From positions 616,565 to 680,564 of the forward strand of contig NZ_BSFK01000016.1 in NCBI RefSeq assembly GCF_027922305.1: a DNA stretch of 64,000 nucleotides, written 5' to 3'. This stretch comes from Methylopila jiangsuensis. GTDB taxonomy: Bacteria > Pseudomonadota > Alphaproteobacteria > Rhizobiales > Methylopilaceae. The position numbers and the translations under genes were made by a program. Within the stretch, counting starts at the first letter, position 1. Each line of letters starts with the position of its first letter. Below the pieces are notes generated by a model, which saw only the letters and a list, made by a program, of their open reading frames with translations, searched no databases and had not been told where the DNA came from. Positions 53,111-60,295 of the stretch are shown here, in pieces.

Positions 53111-54094
53111 ATCGCCGCTCTCCGGTTCACGCTCCCCGCTCTCGCCCTGTTCGGGCTCGGCCTGTCGTCCTGCTCCGGCGTCCAGTCGGCGCTCGATCCG
53201 GCCGGCCACGAGGCGCGCGAGGTCGCAACCCTGTTCTGGGTCATGGCGATCGGGGCCGGCGTGGTCTGGTGCCTGGTGCTGGGCGTCGCGGTCTACGCCA
53301 CCCGCATCCGGCCCGATCCGCACGAGGAGGCGGTCGGCTGGCGGCTGATTCTGTGGGGCGGCGTGGTGTTCCCGACCGTGGTTCTCGCCGCGCTGCTGGT
53401 CTTCGGCCTCGGGCTGATGCCGCAGCTGCGCGAGCCGGGGGAGGGGCTGCGGATCGACGTCTCCGGCGAGCAGTTCTGGTGGCGGGTGACCTACCGCCCG
53501 GCGGACGGGCCCGCGGTCGTCTCCGCCAACGAGATCCGCGTGCCGGTGGGCGAACGGGTGGAATTCGGTCTCACGAGCCCCGACGTGATCCACGCCTTCT
53601 GGATCCCCGCGCTCGGCGGCAAGGTGGACATGATTCCCGGCCGGGAGAACCGGCTGGTGCTGAAGGCGGAAAAGCCGGGAACCTACCGCGGGGCCTGCAC
53701 CGAATTCTGCGGCGCGAGCCACGCGCTGATGGCCTTCGACGTTGTGGCGATAGAGAAGGCGGCGTTTTCGGCCTGGCTCGCCGCGCAGGCGACGCCGCCG
53801 TCGCCGCCCGAGGGCGAGGCGGCGCGGGGGCGCGAGCTGTTCCTGCGTCACGGCTGCGGCGCCTGCCACCGGGTGGCGGGCACGGAGGCGGCGGGCGAGG
53901 TGGGGCCGGACCTGACCCGCTTCGGCGCCCGCGCCACGCTCGGCGCGGCGACGCTCGCCAACACGCCCGACAACATCGCCCGCTTCGTTCGCGAGACCGG
54001 CGCGCTGAAACCCCGCGCCAAGATGCCGGCCTATCCCAATCTGCCCGGCGAGGAGCTCGCCGCCATCGCCGCCTATCTCGGGAGCCTGAAATGA
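53111..54094 (+). CDS. coxB: Cytochrome c oxidase subunit II with C-terminal haem c domain (caa3 type)
   Basis: Subunit II of a caa3 oxidase. After a lipoprotein-type signal (residues 2-20, lipobox LSSC, Cys21) come two membrane helices (about 41-63 and 74-98). The periplasmic cupredoxin part has GEQFWWRVTYR and the CuA ligand set CTEFCGASHALM near residue 196. A fused cytochrome c domain contains CGACH near 249 and a Met ligand in KMPAYPNL. The reading frame opens at 53075 but holds no ATG, GTG or TTG before 53243, which lies within the first helix. GAGG lies six bases before ATC 53111, so I propose ATC (or CTG 53075) as start. The stop overlaps the next small ORF. Confidence 0.85.
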   Translation: MAALRFTLPALALFGLGLSSCSGVQSALDPAGHEAREVATLFWVMAIGAGVVWCLVLGVAVYATRIRPDPHEEAVGWRLILWGGVVFPTVVLAALLVFGLGLMPQLREPGEGLRIDVSGEQFWWRVTYRPADGPAVVSANEIRVPVGERVEFGLTSPDVIHAFWIPALGGKVDMIPGRENRLVLKAEKPGTYRGACTEFCGASHALMAFDVVAIEKAAFSAWLAAQATPPSPPEGEAARGRELFLRHGCGACHRVAGTEAAGEVGPDLTRFGARATLGAATLANTPDNIARFVRETGALKPRAKMPAYPNLPGEELAAIAAYLGSLK

Positions 54095-54216
54095 GCGGCC
54101 GGCGGACGAACGACGCTCGAACGCAGGCCTGGAACGGAGCCATCGAGCCCTTGAAAGCCGATCCGCACAGGGCGCGCGGCGAAGACGGCGCATCGCAGGG
54201 AAAGGTCGCGCCATGA
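54091..54216 (+). CDS. Small coupled ORF between coxB and ctaDE
   Basis: A 41-codon ORF (MSGRRTNDARTQAWNGAIEP, then KADPHRARGEDGASQGKVAP). Its ATG overlaps the coxB stop (ATGA) and its stop overlaps the ctaDE ATG (ATGA). The product is hydrophilic and basic, with no membrane segment, haem motif or cysteine. The exact double overlap suggests that it is translated, at least to carry ribosomes from coxB to ctaDE. Whether the peptide has a role is unknown. Confidence 0.5.
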   Translation: MSGRRTNDARTQAWNGAIEPLKADPHRARGEDGASQGKVAP

Positions 54217-56750
54217 CCGACGCCGCGCTGTCCTCGGCCCAGGACGATCCCGAACTGCGCAAGGCGCAGGAGGAGCGCCTGACCCGGACGTGGGAGACCC
54301 CGAAGGGCGTCCGCTACTGGTCGGCCGTCAACAATTCCGAGGTCGGGCTCTGGTACACCGGCACGTCGTTCGCGTTCTTCCTGTTCGCGGGCGTGCTGGG
54401 GCTGATGATCCGCACCCAGCTCGCCGTGCCGGGCAACGATTTCCTGTCGGCCACCTTCTACAATCAGGTCTTCACGCTGCACGGCACGGCGATGATGTTC
54501 CTGTTCGCGGTGCCGATCTTCGAGGCGGTGGCGATCCTGATCCTGCCGGAGATGCTGGGCGCCCGGGACCTGCCGTTCCCGCGGCTGTCCTCCTTCGGCT
54601 ACTGGTGCTTCCTGATCGGCGGCGTGTTCGTCTGCGGCTCGATCTTCTTCAACGCCGCGCCGGACGGCGGCTGGTTCATGTACCCGCCGCTCTCCACCGA
54701 CCACAAGCAGACCGGCATCGGCGCCGACGTCTGGCTGCTGGGCCTGTCCTTCATCGAGGTGGCCTCCATCGCGGCGGCGGTGGAGCTGATCGTCGGCACG
54801 CTGAAGTGCCGCCCGCCCGGCATGCGCATCAACCTGATGCCGCTCTACGCCTGGTACGTGCTGGTGGTGGCGGCGATGATCCTGTTCGCCTTCCCGCCGC
54901 TGATCGCCGGCGACATCCTGTTCGAGATGGAGCGGATGTTCGACTGGCCGTTCTTCGATCCGGCGCGCGGCGGCGACCCGCTGCTGTGGCAGCACCTGTT
55001 CTGGATCTTCGGCCACCCGGAGGTCTACATCGTGTTCCTGCCGGCGATCGCGCTGCTCGCCATGATCGTGCCGACCTTCGCCCAGCGCCCCATCCTCGGC
55101 TACTCCTGGATCGTGCTGGCGGCGGTCGGCACCGGATTCCTGTCGTTCGGGCTGTGGGTCCACCACATGTTCACGACCGGCCTGCCGTCGATCTCGCTCG
55201 CCTTCTTTTCCGCCGCCTCCGAGGCGGTGGCGATCCCGACCGGCGTGCAGATCTTCGTGTTCCTCGCCACCCTGCTCGCGGGCCGGGTGGTCTATTCCGT
55301 GCCCATGCTGTTCGCCATCGGCGCGCTCGGCATCTTCGTGTTCGGCGGGCTGACCGGCGTCATGGTGGCGCTCGCGCCGTTCGACTGGCAGGCGCACGAC
55401 ACCTATTTCGTGGTGGCGCATCTGCACTACACGCTGGTCGGCGGCATGTTCTTCCCGCTGATCGCGGGCGTCTATTACTTCTACCCCTTCGTGAAGGACC
55501 GGAAGCTGTCGGACCGCCTCGGAAAATGGGGCTTCTGGCTGATGTTCATCGGCTTCAACGTCACCTTCCTGCCGATGCACGTCACCGGCCTGCGCGGCAT
55601 GCCGCGGCGCGTGTTCACCTACGCCGAGGGGCTCGGCTTCGACGCGCTGAACATGGTCTCCACGGTTGGCGCCTTCGTGTTCGCCGCCGGCGTGCTGGTG
55701 GTGACCTGGGATGTGCTGCGCCCCAAGGGCAAGGAGCCCTACGCCCCGCGCAACCCGTGGAACGCGGGCACGCTGGAGTGGCTGTCGGAGAATCCCGGCA
55801 AGGAATGGGGCGTGCGCACGGTGCCGATCGTCAGCACCCGCTATCCGCTGTGGCAGCAGCCGAACTTCGTGCGCGACTACGACGAGGGCCGGTTCTACCT
55901 GCCCGACGCCGAGGAGGGACAGCGCGAGACGCTGATCACCTCGGTGCTGGACGCGCGGCCGGTCCAGTGCCTCAGGGTGCCCGGCAACTCCTTCATGCCC
56001 ATGGGCGCGGCGGTTCTCACCGGCGGCGCCTTCATCGCCGCCACCTTCTACGCCTGGACGCTGACCATCCTGTTCTCCATCGCGGCGCTGGCCGCGATCG
56101 TGACCTGGCTGTGGCGGGGCACGGCGGTGATCCCGGAGAAGGCGGAGAAGGACGTCGGGCTCGGCCTCAAGCTGCCGCTCTACGTGTCCGGGCCGGACTC
56201 GGTCGGGTGGTGGGCGATGTTCATCACCATGATCGGCGACATGTCCGCCTTCGCCAGCCTGATCTTCGGCTACTTCTTCTACTGGACCATTCACGCCTCC
56301 GGCTTCCCGGGCGGTCCGGGGGCGGGTCCGGGCCTCGTGTGGCCGGGCCTCGCCATGGCGCTGGGCGCGGCGGCCTGGGGCGCGATGCTCGCCGCCCGCC
56401 GCGCCAACGCCGCCGACAGGCCGCAGGCGCTGCGGCTGCTGCTCGTGTTCGCCGTGGCGCTGGCGGCGGCCTCGGCCGCGGCGCTGCTGTGGGGGCCGCA
56501 TGCGAGCGGGCTCGACCCCAAGTCCCACGTCTATCCGGCGACCGTGTGGATCATCGCCATCTGGACCGCGGTCCACCTGGGCGTCGGCGTGATCATGACG
56601 CTCTACTGCCTCGCCCGTTCGCTGGGCGGCCGGCTGACCGCGGCCTACGACATCGACATCCACAACGTGGCGCTGTTCTGGCACTTCGCCCTCGTCACGC
56701 TCGGCGTCACGGTCGCGACGCTGGCGCTGTTCCCGCTGGCGGTGCGGTGA
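54213..56750 (+). CDS. ctaD: Cytochrome c oxidase subunit I + III fusion
   Basis: An 845-residue fusion. The first ~560 residues are subunit I: YTGTSFAFFLFAGVLGLMIR, HGTAMMFLFAVPIFEA with a haem ligand, FWIFGHPEVYIVFLPAI (His-Tyr of CuB), WVHHMFTTGLP (CuB histidines) and HDTYFVVAHLHYTLVGGMFF (haem a and a3 ligands). The C-terminal ~200 residues are a shortened subunit III (SVGWWAMFITMIGDMSAFAS, VWIIAIWTAVHLGVGVIMTL). It reduces oxygen to water with proton pumping in the inner membrane. The fusion is typical of alphaproteobacterial caa3 oxidases. It is coupled to the genes on both sides. Confidence 0.95.
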   Translation: MTDAALSSAQDDPELRKAQEERLTRTWETPKGVRYWSAVNNSEVGLWYTGTSFAFFLFAGVLGLMIRTQLAVPGNDFLSATFYNQVFTLHGTAMMFLFAVPIFEAVAILILPEMLGARDLPFPRLSSFGYWCFLIGGVFVCGSIFFNAAPDGGWFMYPPLSTDHKQTGIGADVWLLGLSFIEVASIAAAVELIVGTLKCRPPGMRINLMPLYAWYVLVVAAMILFAFPPLIAGDILFEMERMFDWPFFDPARGGDPLLWQHLFWIFGHPEVYIVFLPAIALLAMIVPTFAQRPILGYSWIVLAAVGTGFLSFGLWVHHMFTTGLPSISLAFFSAASEAVAIPTGVQIFVFLATLLAGRVVYSVPMLFAIGALGIFVFGGLTGVMVALAPFDWQAHDTYFVVAHLHYTLVGGMFFPLIAGVYYFYPFVKDRKLSDRLGKWGFWLMFIGFNVTFLPMHVTGLRGMPRRVFTYAEGLGFDALNMVSTVGAFVFAAGVLVVTWDVLRPKGKEPYAPRNPWNAGTLEWLSENPGKEWGVRTVPIVSTRYPLWQQPNFVRDYDEGRFYLPDAEEGQRETLITSVLDARPVQCLRVPGNSFMPMGAAVLTGGAFIAATFYAWTLTILFSIAALAAIVTWLWRGTAVIPEKAEKDVGLGLKLPLYVSGPDSVGWWAMFITMIGDMSAFASLIFGYFFYWTIHASGFPGGPGAGPGLVWPGLAMALGAAAWGAMLAARRANAADRPQALRLLLVFAVALAAASAAALLWGPHASGLDPKSHVYPATVWIIAIWTAVHLGVGVIMTLYCLARSLGGRLTAAYDIDIHNVALFWHFALVTLGVTVATLALFPLAVR

Positions 56751-57145
56751 TGATCGCCTCCGCCCGCGCCAGCCTGATCACCCTGATCGCCGCGCCCACC
56801 GCCTGGGCGGCGCATTTCCTGACGTCCTACGTCATCGCCGCCACCGCCTGCGCCAAGACCATGGCGGACGCCCGCGTGTTCACCGGCGCCGCCTGGCCCG
56901 ACCTGACGCCGGCGCGGATCGCCATCGGCGTCGCGACGCTTGCGGCGCTCGGCGTGATCGCCCTCTCGACCCGGCAGGCGCTGGGGCACTGGCGCGACGG
57001 CGACGCCGAACCGCCCTACGACGACGCCACCCGCGACGACCGCCAGCAGTTCCTCGGCTACGCCACCCTGCTGCTCTGCGGCCTGTCGGCGGTCGGCGTC
57101 GTGTTCGTGGCGCTGCCGGCCGTGTTCATCGGGGACTGCCGGTGA
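56750..57145 (+). CDS. Small membrane protein of the caa3 operon
   Basis: A 131-residue protein with three hydrophobic segments (SLITLIAAPTAWAAHFLTSY, IAIGVATLAALGVIALST, LLLCGLSAVGVVFVALPAVF) and a polar middle (PPYDDATRDDRQQ). No family name known to me; similar proteins occur at this place in caa3 operons. The ATG shares the last base of the ctaDE stop codon, and the stop overlaps ctaG by four bases. Confidence 0.78.
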   Translation: MIASARASLITLIAAPTAWAAHFLTSYVIAATACAKTMADARVFTGAAWPDLTPARIAIGVATLAALGVIALSTRQALGHWRDGDAEPPYDDATRDDRQQFLGYATLLLCGLSAVGVVFVALPAVFIGDCR

Positions 57146-57783
57146 GCCGCGCCGCCGCCATGCTGCTCGGGTTCGGGCTCGCGGTCCTCGCCGCCGCCTG
57201 GGCGCCGGGGACGGAGGCGGCGCTGGGCGGCGGCTTCGCGGCCCACATGATCCGGCACATGGCGGTGGTGGCGGTGGCGGCGCCGCTGATCGCGCTCGCC
57301 CTTGCGGGTTCGCGCCTCGATCCCACGGGCCGCGCGCCGGCGCTGTTCGCGGCGGTGCCCGCCTCGCTGTTCGAGCTGCTGGCGGTGTGGGGCTGGCACG
57401 CGCCGGGCGCCCATGATCTGGCGCGGGCGAGCATGACCGCCTTCGCGGCCGAGCAGGCGACCTTCCTGTTCGCGGGGCTCTGGCTGTGGCTCGCCTGCTT
57501 CGGGCGCGCGGGCGCGGCGGACATGAGCCGGGCCGGGCAGGGCGTGCTCGCCATGCTGCTGACCTCCATTCACATGACCCTGCTGGGCGTGCTGCTCGCG
57601 ACCACCACCCGGCCGCTCTACGACCCGGCGCTCTGCGGGGGCGCGTCGCTGCTCGGGCAGCAGCATCTCGGCGGGGTGATCATGCTGCTGGTGGGCGGCG
57701 GGGTCTATTTCGCGGCCGGCCTCACGCTCGCGGCCCGACTGCTCAGGGAGGACGTTCTGGTTCCGGGAGACGACGCGCGATGA
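57142..57783 (+). CDS. ctaG: Cytochrome oxidase assembly protein CtaG (caa3_CtaG family)
   Basis: A 213-residue membrane protein. His-rich segments between helices are visible: GGFAAHMIRHMAVVAVAAPL, VWGWHAPGAHDLA, LTSIHMTLLGVLLATTT, and LLGQQHLGGVIMLLVGGGVY, all hallmarks of caa3_CtaG. It is thought to deliver copper to the oxidase. This is not the Cox11-type CtaG. The GTG start and the stop overlap neighbours by four bases each, so the operon is translated as a unit. Confidence 0.9.
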   Translation: MSRAAAMLLGFGLAVLAAAWAPGTEAALGGGFAAHMIRHMAVVAVAAPLIALALAGSRLDPTGRAPALFAAVPASLFELLAVWGWHAPGAHDLARASMTAFAAEQATFLFAGLWLWLACFGRAGAADMSRAGQGVLAMLLTSIHMTLLGVLLATTTRPLYDPALCGGASLLGQQHLGGVIMLLVGGGVYFAAGLTLAARLLREDVLVPGDDAR

Positions 57784-58928
57784 CGGGCTGGCGGCTCAAT
57801 GTGCTGATCACGCCGCTCCGGGCGGCGCTGGCCGCCGTGGGGCTCGCCGTCGGCGTGCTGGCCTTCGCGTGGTCCGGCCTGTTCAACGTGGCGGCCACCA
57901 CGCCCCACTGGCCGATCACGGACTGGTTCCTGCACTACGTCATGATCAACTCGGTCAAGACGCGCACCCTCGCCATCGAGGCGCCGGACACGCTGGACTC
58001 GCCCGCCATGATCGCCCGCGGCGCCGGGCATTACGCCAGCGGCTGCGCCAGCTGCCACGGCGCGCCGGGCCGGCCGCGCTCGCCGATCATCCACGAGATG
58101 TCGCCGGTCGCGCCCGATCTCGCCAGGACGGTTCCGAGCTGGGAGCCGAAGCACCTGTTCTGGATCGTGAAGAACGGCGTGAAGTTCACCGGCATGCCGG
58201 CCTGGGTGTCGGGGAGTGAGCGCGAGGACGAGGTCTGGGCCGTGGTGGCCTTCCTGAAACGGCTGCCGGACCTGTCGGAACAGGAGTACGCCCGGCTCGC
58301 CATGGGGGCGGAGACCGATGGCGCGGTGGGCGGGCTCGTCGCCATCGCCCACGGGCCGCAGGGGCCGGCGCCGCGCCCGGACGTGCTGGCGGACTGCGCC
58401 CGGTGCCACGGGCGCGACGGCATGGGCCGCGACGGCGACGCCTTCCCCGTGATCGCCGGCCAGAGCGAGGACTACATCTACGACGCGCTGTCGGCCTATG
58501 CGGTCGGCACGCGCCACAGCGGCGTCATGCAGACCGCGGCGGCGCGCATCCCTTACGCGGAGATCGCGGCGCTCGCGGAGCACTACGCCGCCCAGCCGCG
58601 CCGCCCGGTCGTTCCGGCCGCGACGCCGGACCCGGAGCTGGTGGCCCGCGGCGAGAAGATCGCCCGTGAGGGCGTGCGCGCCACCGGAACGCCCGCCTGC
58701 GTCTCCTGCCACGGGCCGGCGCCCACGGCGCGCAATCCGGCCTACCCGAAGCTCGCGGGCCAGCATGCGAACTATCTGGAGCAGCAGCTCCTGCTGTGGG
58801 AGAAGGAGGACGACAGCCGCGGCGGCGGGCCGTTCCGGGAGATCATGCGCAAGATCGCCTTCCACATGGAGAAGGACGACATCCGCGCCGTCGCCGCCTA
58901 TTACGCCGCGCTGCCGCCCGGCGAGTGA
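57780..58928 (+). CDS. Membrane-anchored three-haem cytochrome c
   Basis: A 382-residue cytochrome. One N-terminal helix (about 10-35, AALAAVGLAVGVLAFAW) anchors it. Haem c motifs are CASCH (about 89), CARCH (about 206) and CVSCH (about 307), with candidate Met ligands such as KFTGMPAWV. The first domain resembles a small class I cytochrome and the last two form a diheme unit like cytochrome c4. It is the final gene of the caa3 operon and probably donates electrons to subunit II or receives them from a dehydrogenase. ATGA overlap with ctaG. Confidence 0.9.
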   Translation: MTGWRLNVLITPLRAALAAVGLAVGVLAFAWSGLFNVAATTPHWPITDWFLHYVMINSVKTRTLAIEAPDTLDSPAMIARGAGHYASGCASCHGAPGRPRSPIIHEMSPVAPDLARTVPSWEPKHLFWIVKNGVKFTGMPAWVSGSEREDEVWAVVAFLKRLPDLSEQEYARLAMGAETDGAVGGLVAIAHGPQGPAPRPDVLADCARCHGRDGMGRDGDAFPVIAGQSEDYIYDALSAYAVGTRHSGVMQTAAARIPYAEIAALAEHYAAQPRRPVVPAATPDPELVARGEKIAREGVRATGTPACVSCHGPAPTARNPAYPKLAGQHANYLEQQLLLWEKEDDSRGGGPFREIMRKIAFHMEKDDIRAVAAYYAALPPGE

Positions 58929-58947
58929 CGCCGGGGACGTCGCGCCG

Positions 58948-59352
58948 TCACGGCCGGCGGTAGGAGGCGGCGCGCAGCTCCAGTTCGGCGGTCGCGGGAT
59001 CGCGCTCGAACACCACCCCCGCCTCGCGCGAGGACATGCGGGCCACGTAGTCGAGCGTCACCCGCCGCTCCTCCACCACCGCGCCGCCGTGCTTCAGCCG
59101 CGCGATCACGGTGACTTCGGCCGCCGCGCTCGGGCCGCGGTTCTCCATCACGAAGCGCGCCACATGGCCGCCGGCGGTGGCGCGGACGTCGCGCACGGTC
59201 GCGACCAGCTCCGGCGGCCCGTCCTCATAGGTCAGGGCCTCGTAGGCCAGAACGCCGAGCACCCCGCAGGCGAGCGCCGCGCCCAGCGCCGCCACCGCCC
59301 ATTCCAGCCGCGCCACCGGCCGCGGCGCCGGCCCGTCGTCCGCCTCGCTCAT
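58948..59352 (-). CDS. TIGR02588-family protein
   Basis: A 134-residue protein with one N-terminal membrane helix (AVAALGAALACGVLGVLAYEAL) and a soluble domain resembling a small immunoglobulin-like fold (ARFVMENRGPSAAAEVTVIA, MSSREAGVVFERDP). It matches the pattern of TIGR02588, which regularly follows TIGR02587 genes. Function unknown. It overlaps the TIGR02587 gene by four bases (ATGA) and converges on the cytochrome gene. Confidence 0.8.
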   Translation of the reverse strand: MSEADDGPAPRPVARLEWAVAALGAALACGVLGVLAYEALTYEDGPPELVATVRDVRATAGGHVARFVMENRGPSAAAEVTVIARLKHGGAVVEERRVTLDYVARMSSREAGVVFERDPATAELELRAASYRRP

Positions 59353-60206
59353 ACGATCAACCTCGCGAAGGCCGCGCCGATCGCGGCGGGAAAGCCGAGC
59401 ACCACCAGCAGCCGCACCGCCGCCACCGCCCCGAGATCGTCGAAGCGGCCGAAGGCCCACATCAGCCCGGCGCAGACGATGAGCGCCACCGCGTAGCCCG
59501 CGAGCGTGTAGCGCAGGAACACGCTCCAGCCGGGAGCGCCTTCGGGATCGGCGGACTCCTGGCCGGAGAACCGCAGCATGTAGACCACGAGATGCAGGGC
59601 CGCGATCGAGACCAGCGCCAGCAGCAGCATGTGGAACGGCGTCATCTCGGCCGCGATCAGGTCCACCTCTTCCGTGGGCGCGACGCTGAAGGACAGGAAC
59701 AGCGCGCCGGTCGCCATGAACACCAGCTCGCCCCAGTAGCCGGCGGCGCGGTCGTGGGCGTGGTCGGCCTCGTCCGGCTGGCCGAACTGCCCCTGCGCCA
59801 CCGCGGCCCCGATGCTGGCCGGCACGGTCTCGATCACGATCGCGCCCATGATCTCGTCGAAGGACATGCGCGGCTCGATCAGCCCGAACAGCGACAGGAT
59901 CACCGCCGAGACGACGAAGCCCACCGCGAAGGCCACCAGCCCGTCCCGCAGGTCGTCGAGCCAGCCGTCGGTCTCCTCGAAGCCGATGAAATGGGACAGC
60001 GCCACCAGCAGCGGCAGCAGCGCGGCCACCAGCGCCAGCAGCCGCAGCCGGTCCATGCCCGCGCCGAGCGACCACATCTCCATGGTCATCAGAACGGGCA
60101 GGGAGAACACCACCGCCCCGCCCGCCGCCCGGCCAAGCCCCAGCAGGAAGCGGCGTTCGATCTGGCGCGGCGTGAGAGAGGGGGCGGCGGCGGACATGGA
60201 TGACAA
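59349..60206 (-). CDS. TIGR02587-family membrane protein
   Basis: A 285-residue protein with seven or eight hydrophobic segments. Landmarks include RAAGGAVVFSLPVLMTMEMW, LSHFIGFEETDGWLDDLRDG, IMGAIVIETVPASIGAAVA and FMATGALFLSFSVAPTEEVD. These fit the TIGR02587 (DUF2391) family, found beside oxidase or stress genes but without known function. Starts at ATG 60206 or 60197. It is coupled to the TIGR02588 gene. Confidence 0.82.
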   Translation of the reverse strand: MSSMSAAAPSLTPRQIERRFLLGLGRAAGGAVVFSLPVLMTMEMWSLGAGMDRLRLLALVAALLPLLVALSHFIGFEETDGWLDDLRDGLVAFAVGFVVSAVILSLFGLIEPRMSFDEIMGAIVIETVPASIGAAVAQGQFGQPDEADHAHDRAAGYWGELVFMATGALFLSFSVAPTEEVDLIAAEMTPFHMLLLALVSIAALHLVVYMLRFSGQESADPEGAPGWSVFLRYTLAGYAVALIVCAGLMWAFGRFDDLGAVAAVRLLVVLGFPAAIGAAFARLIV

Positions 60207-60295
60207 GGCTCCGGCGTCCGGAACCGCCGGACGCCGGGAAGATAGGGCGCGCGCCGCGCAACGTCAGGCGCGGGGCCCGCCTTGGAACGCCGCGT

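Noticed and set aside
53243-54094. ATG 53243 as the start of coxB.
   Set aside because: It would delete the lipoprotein signal and cut the first membrane helix, while the frame upstream clearly encodes both.
53571-56684. Open frame of more than 1000 codons on the minus strand opposite coxB-ctaDE.
   Set aside because: It is rich in Arg, His, Glu and Gly with no fold-like pattern. The opposite strand encodes an unmistakable oxidase. GC-rich codons remove stops from the antisense frame.
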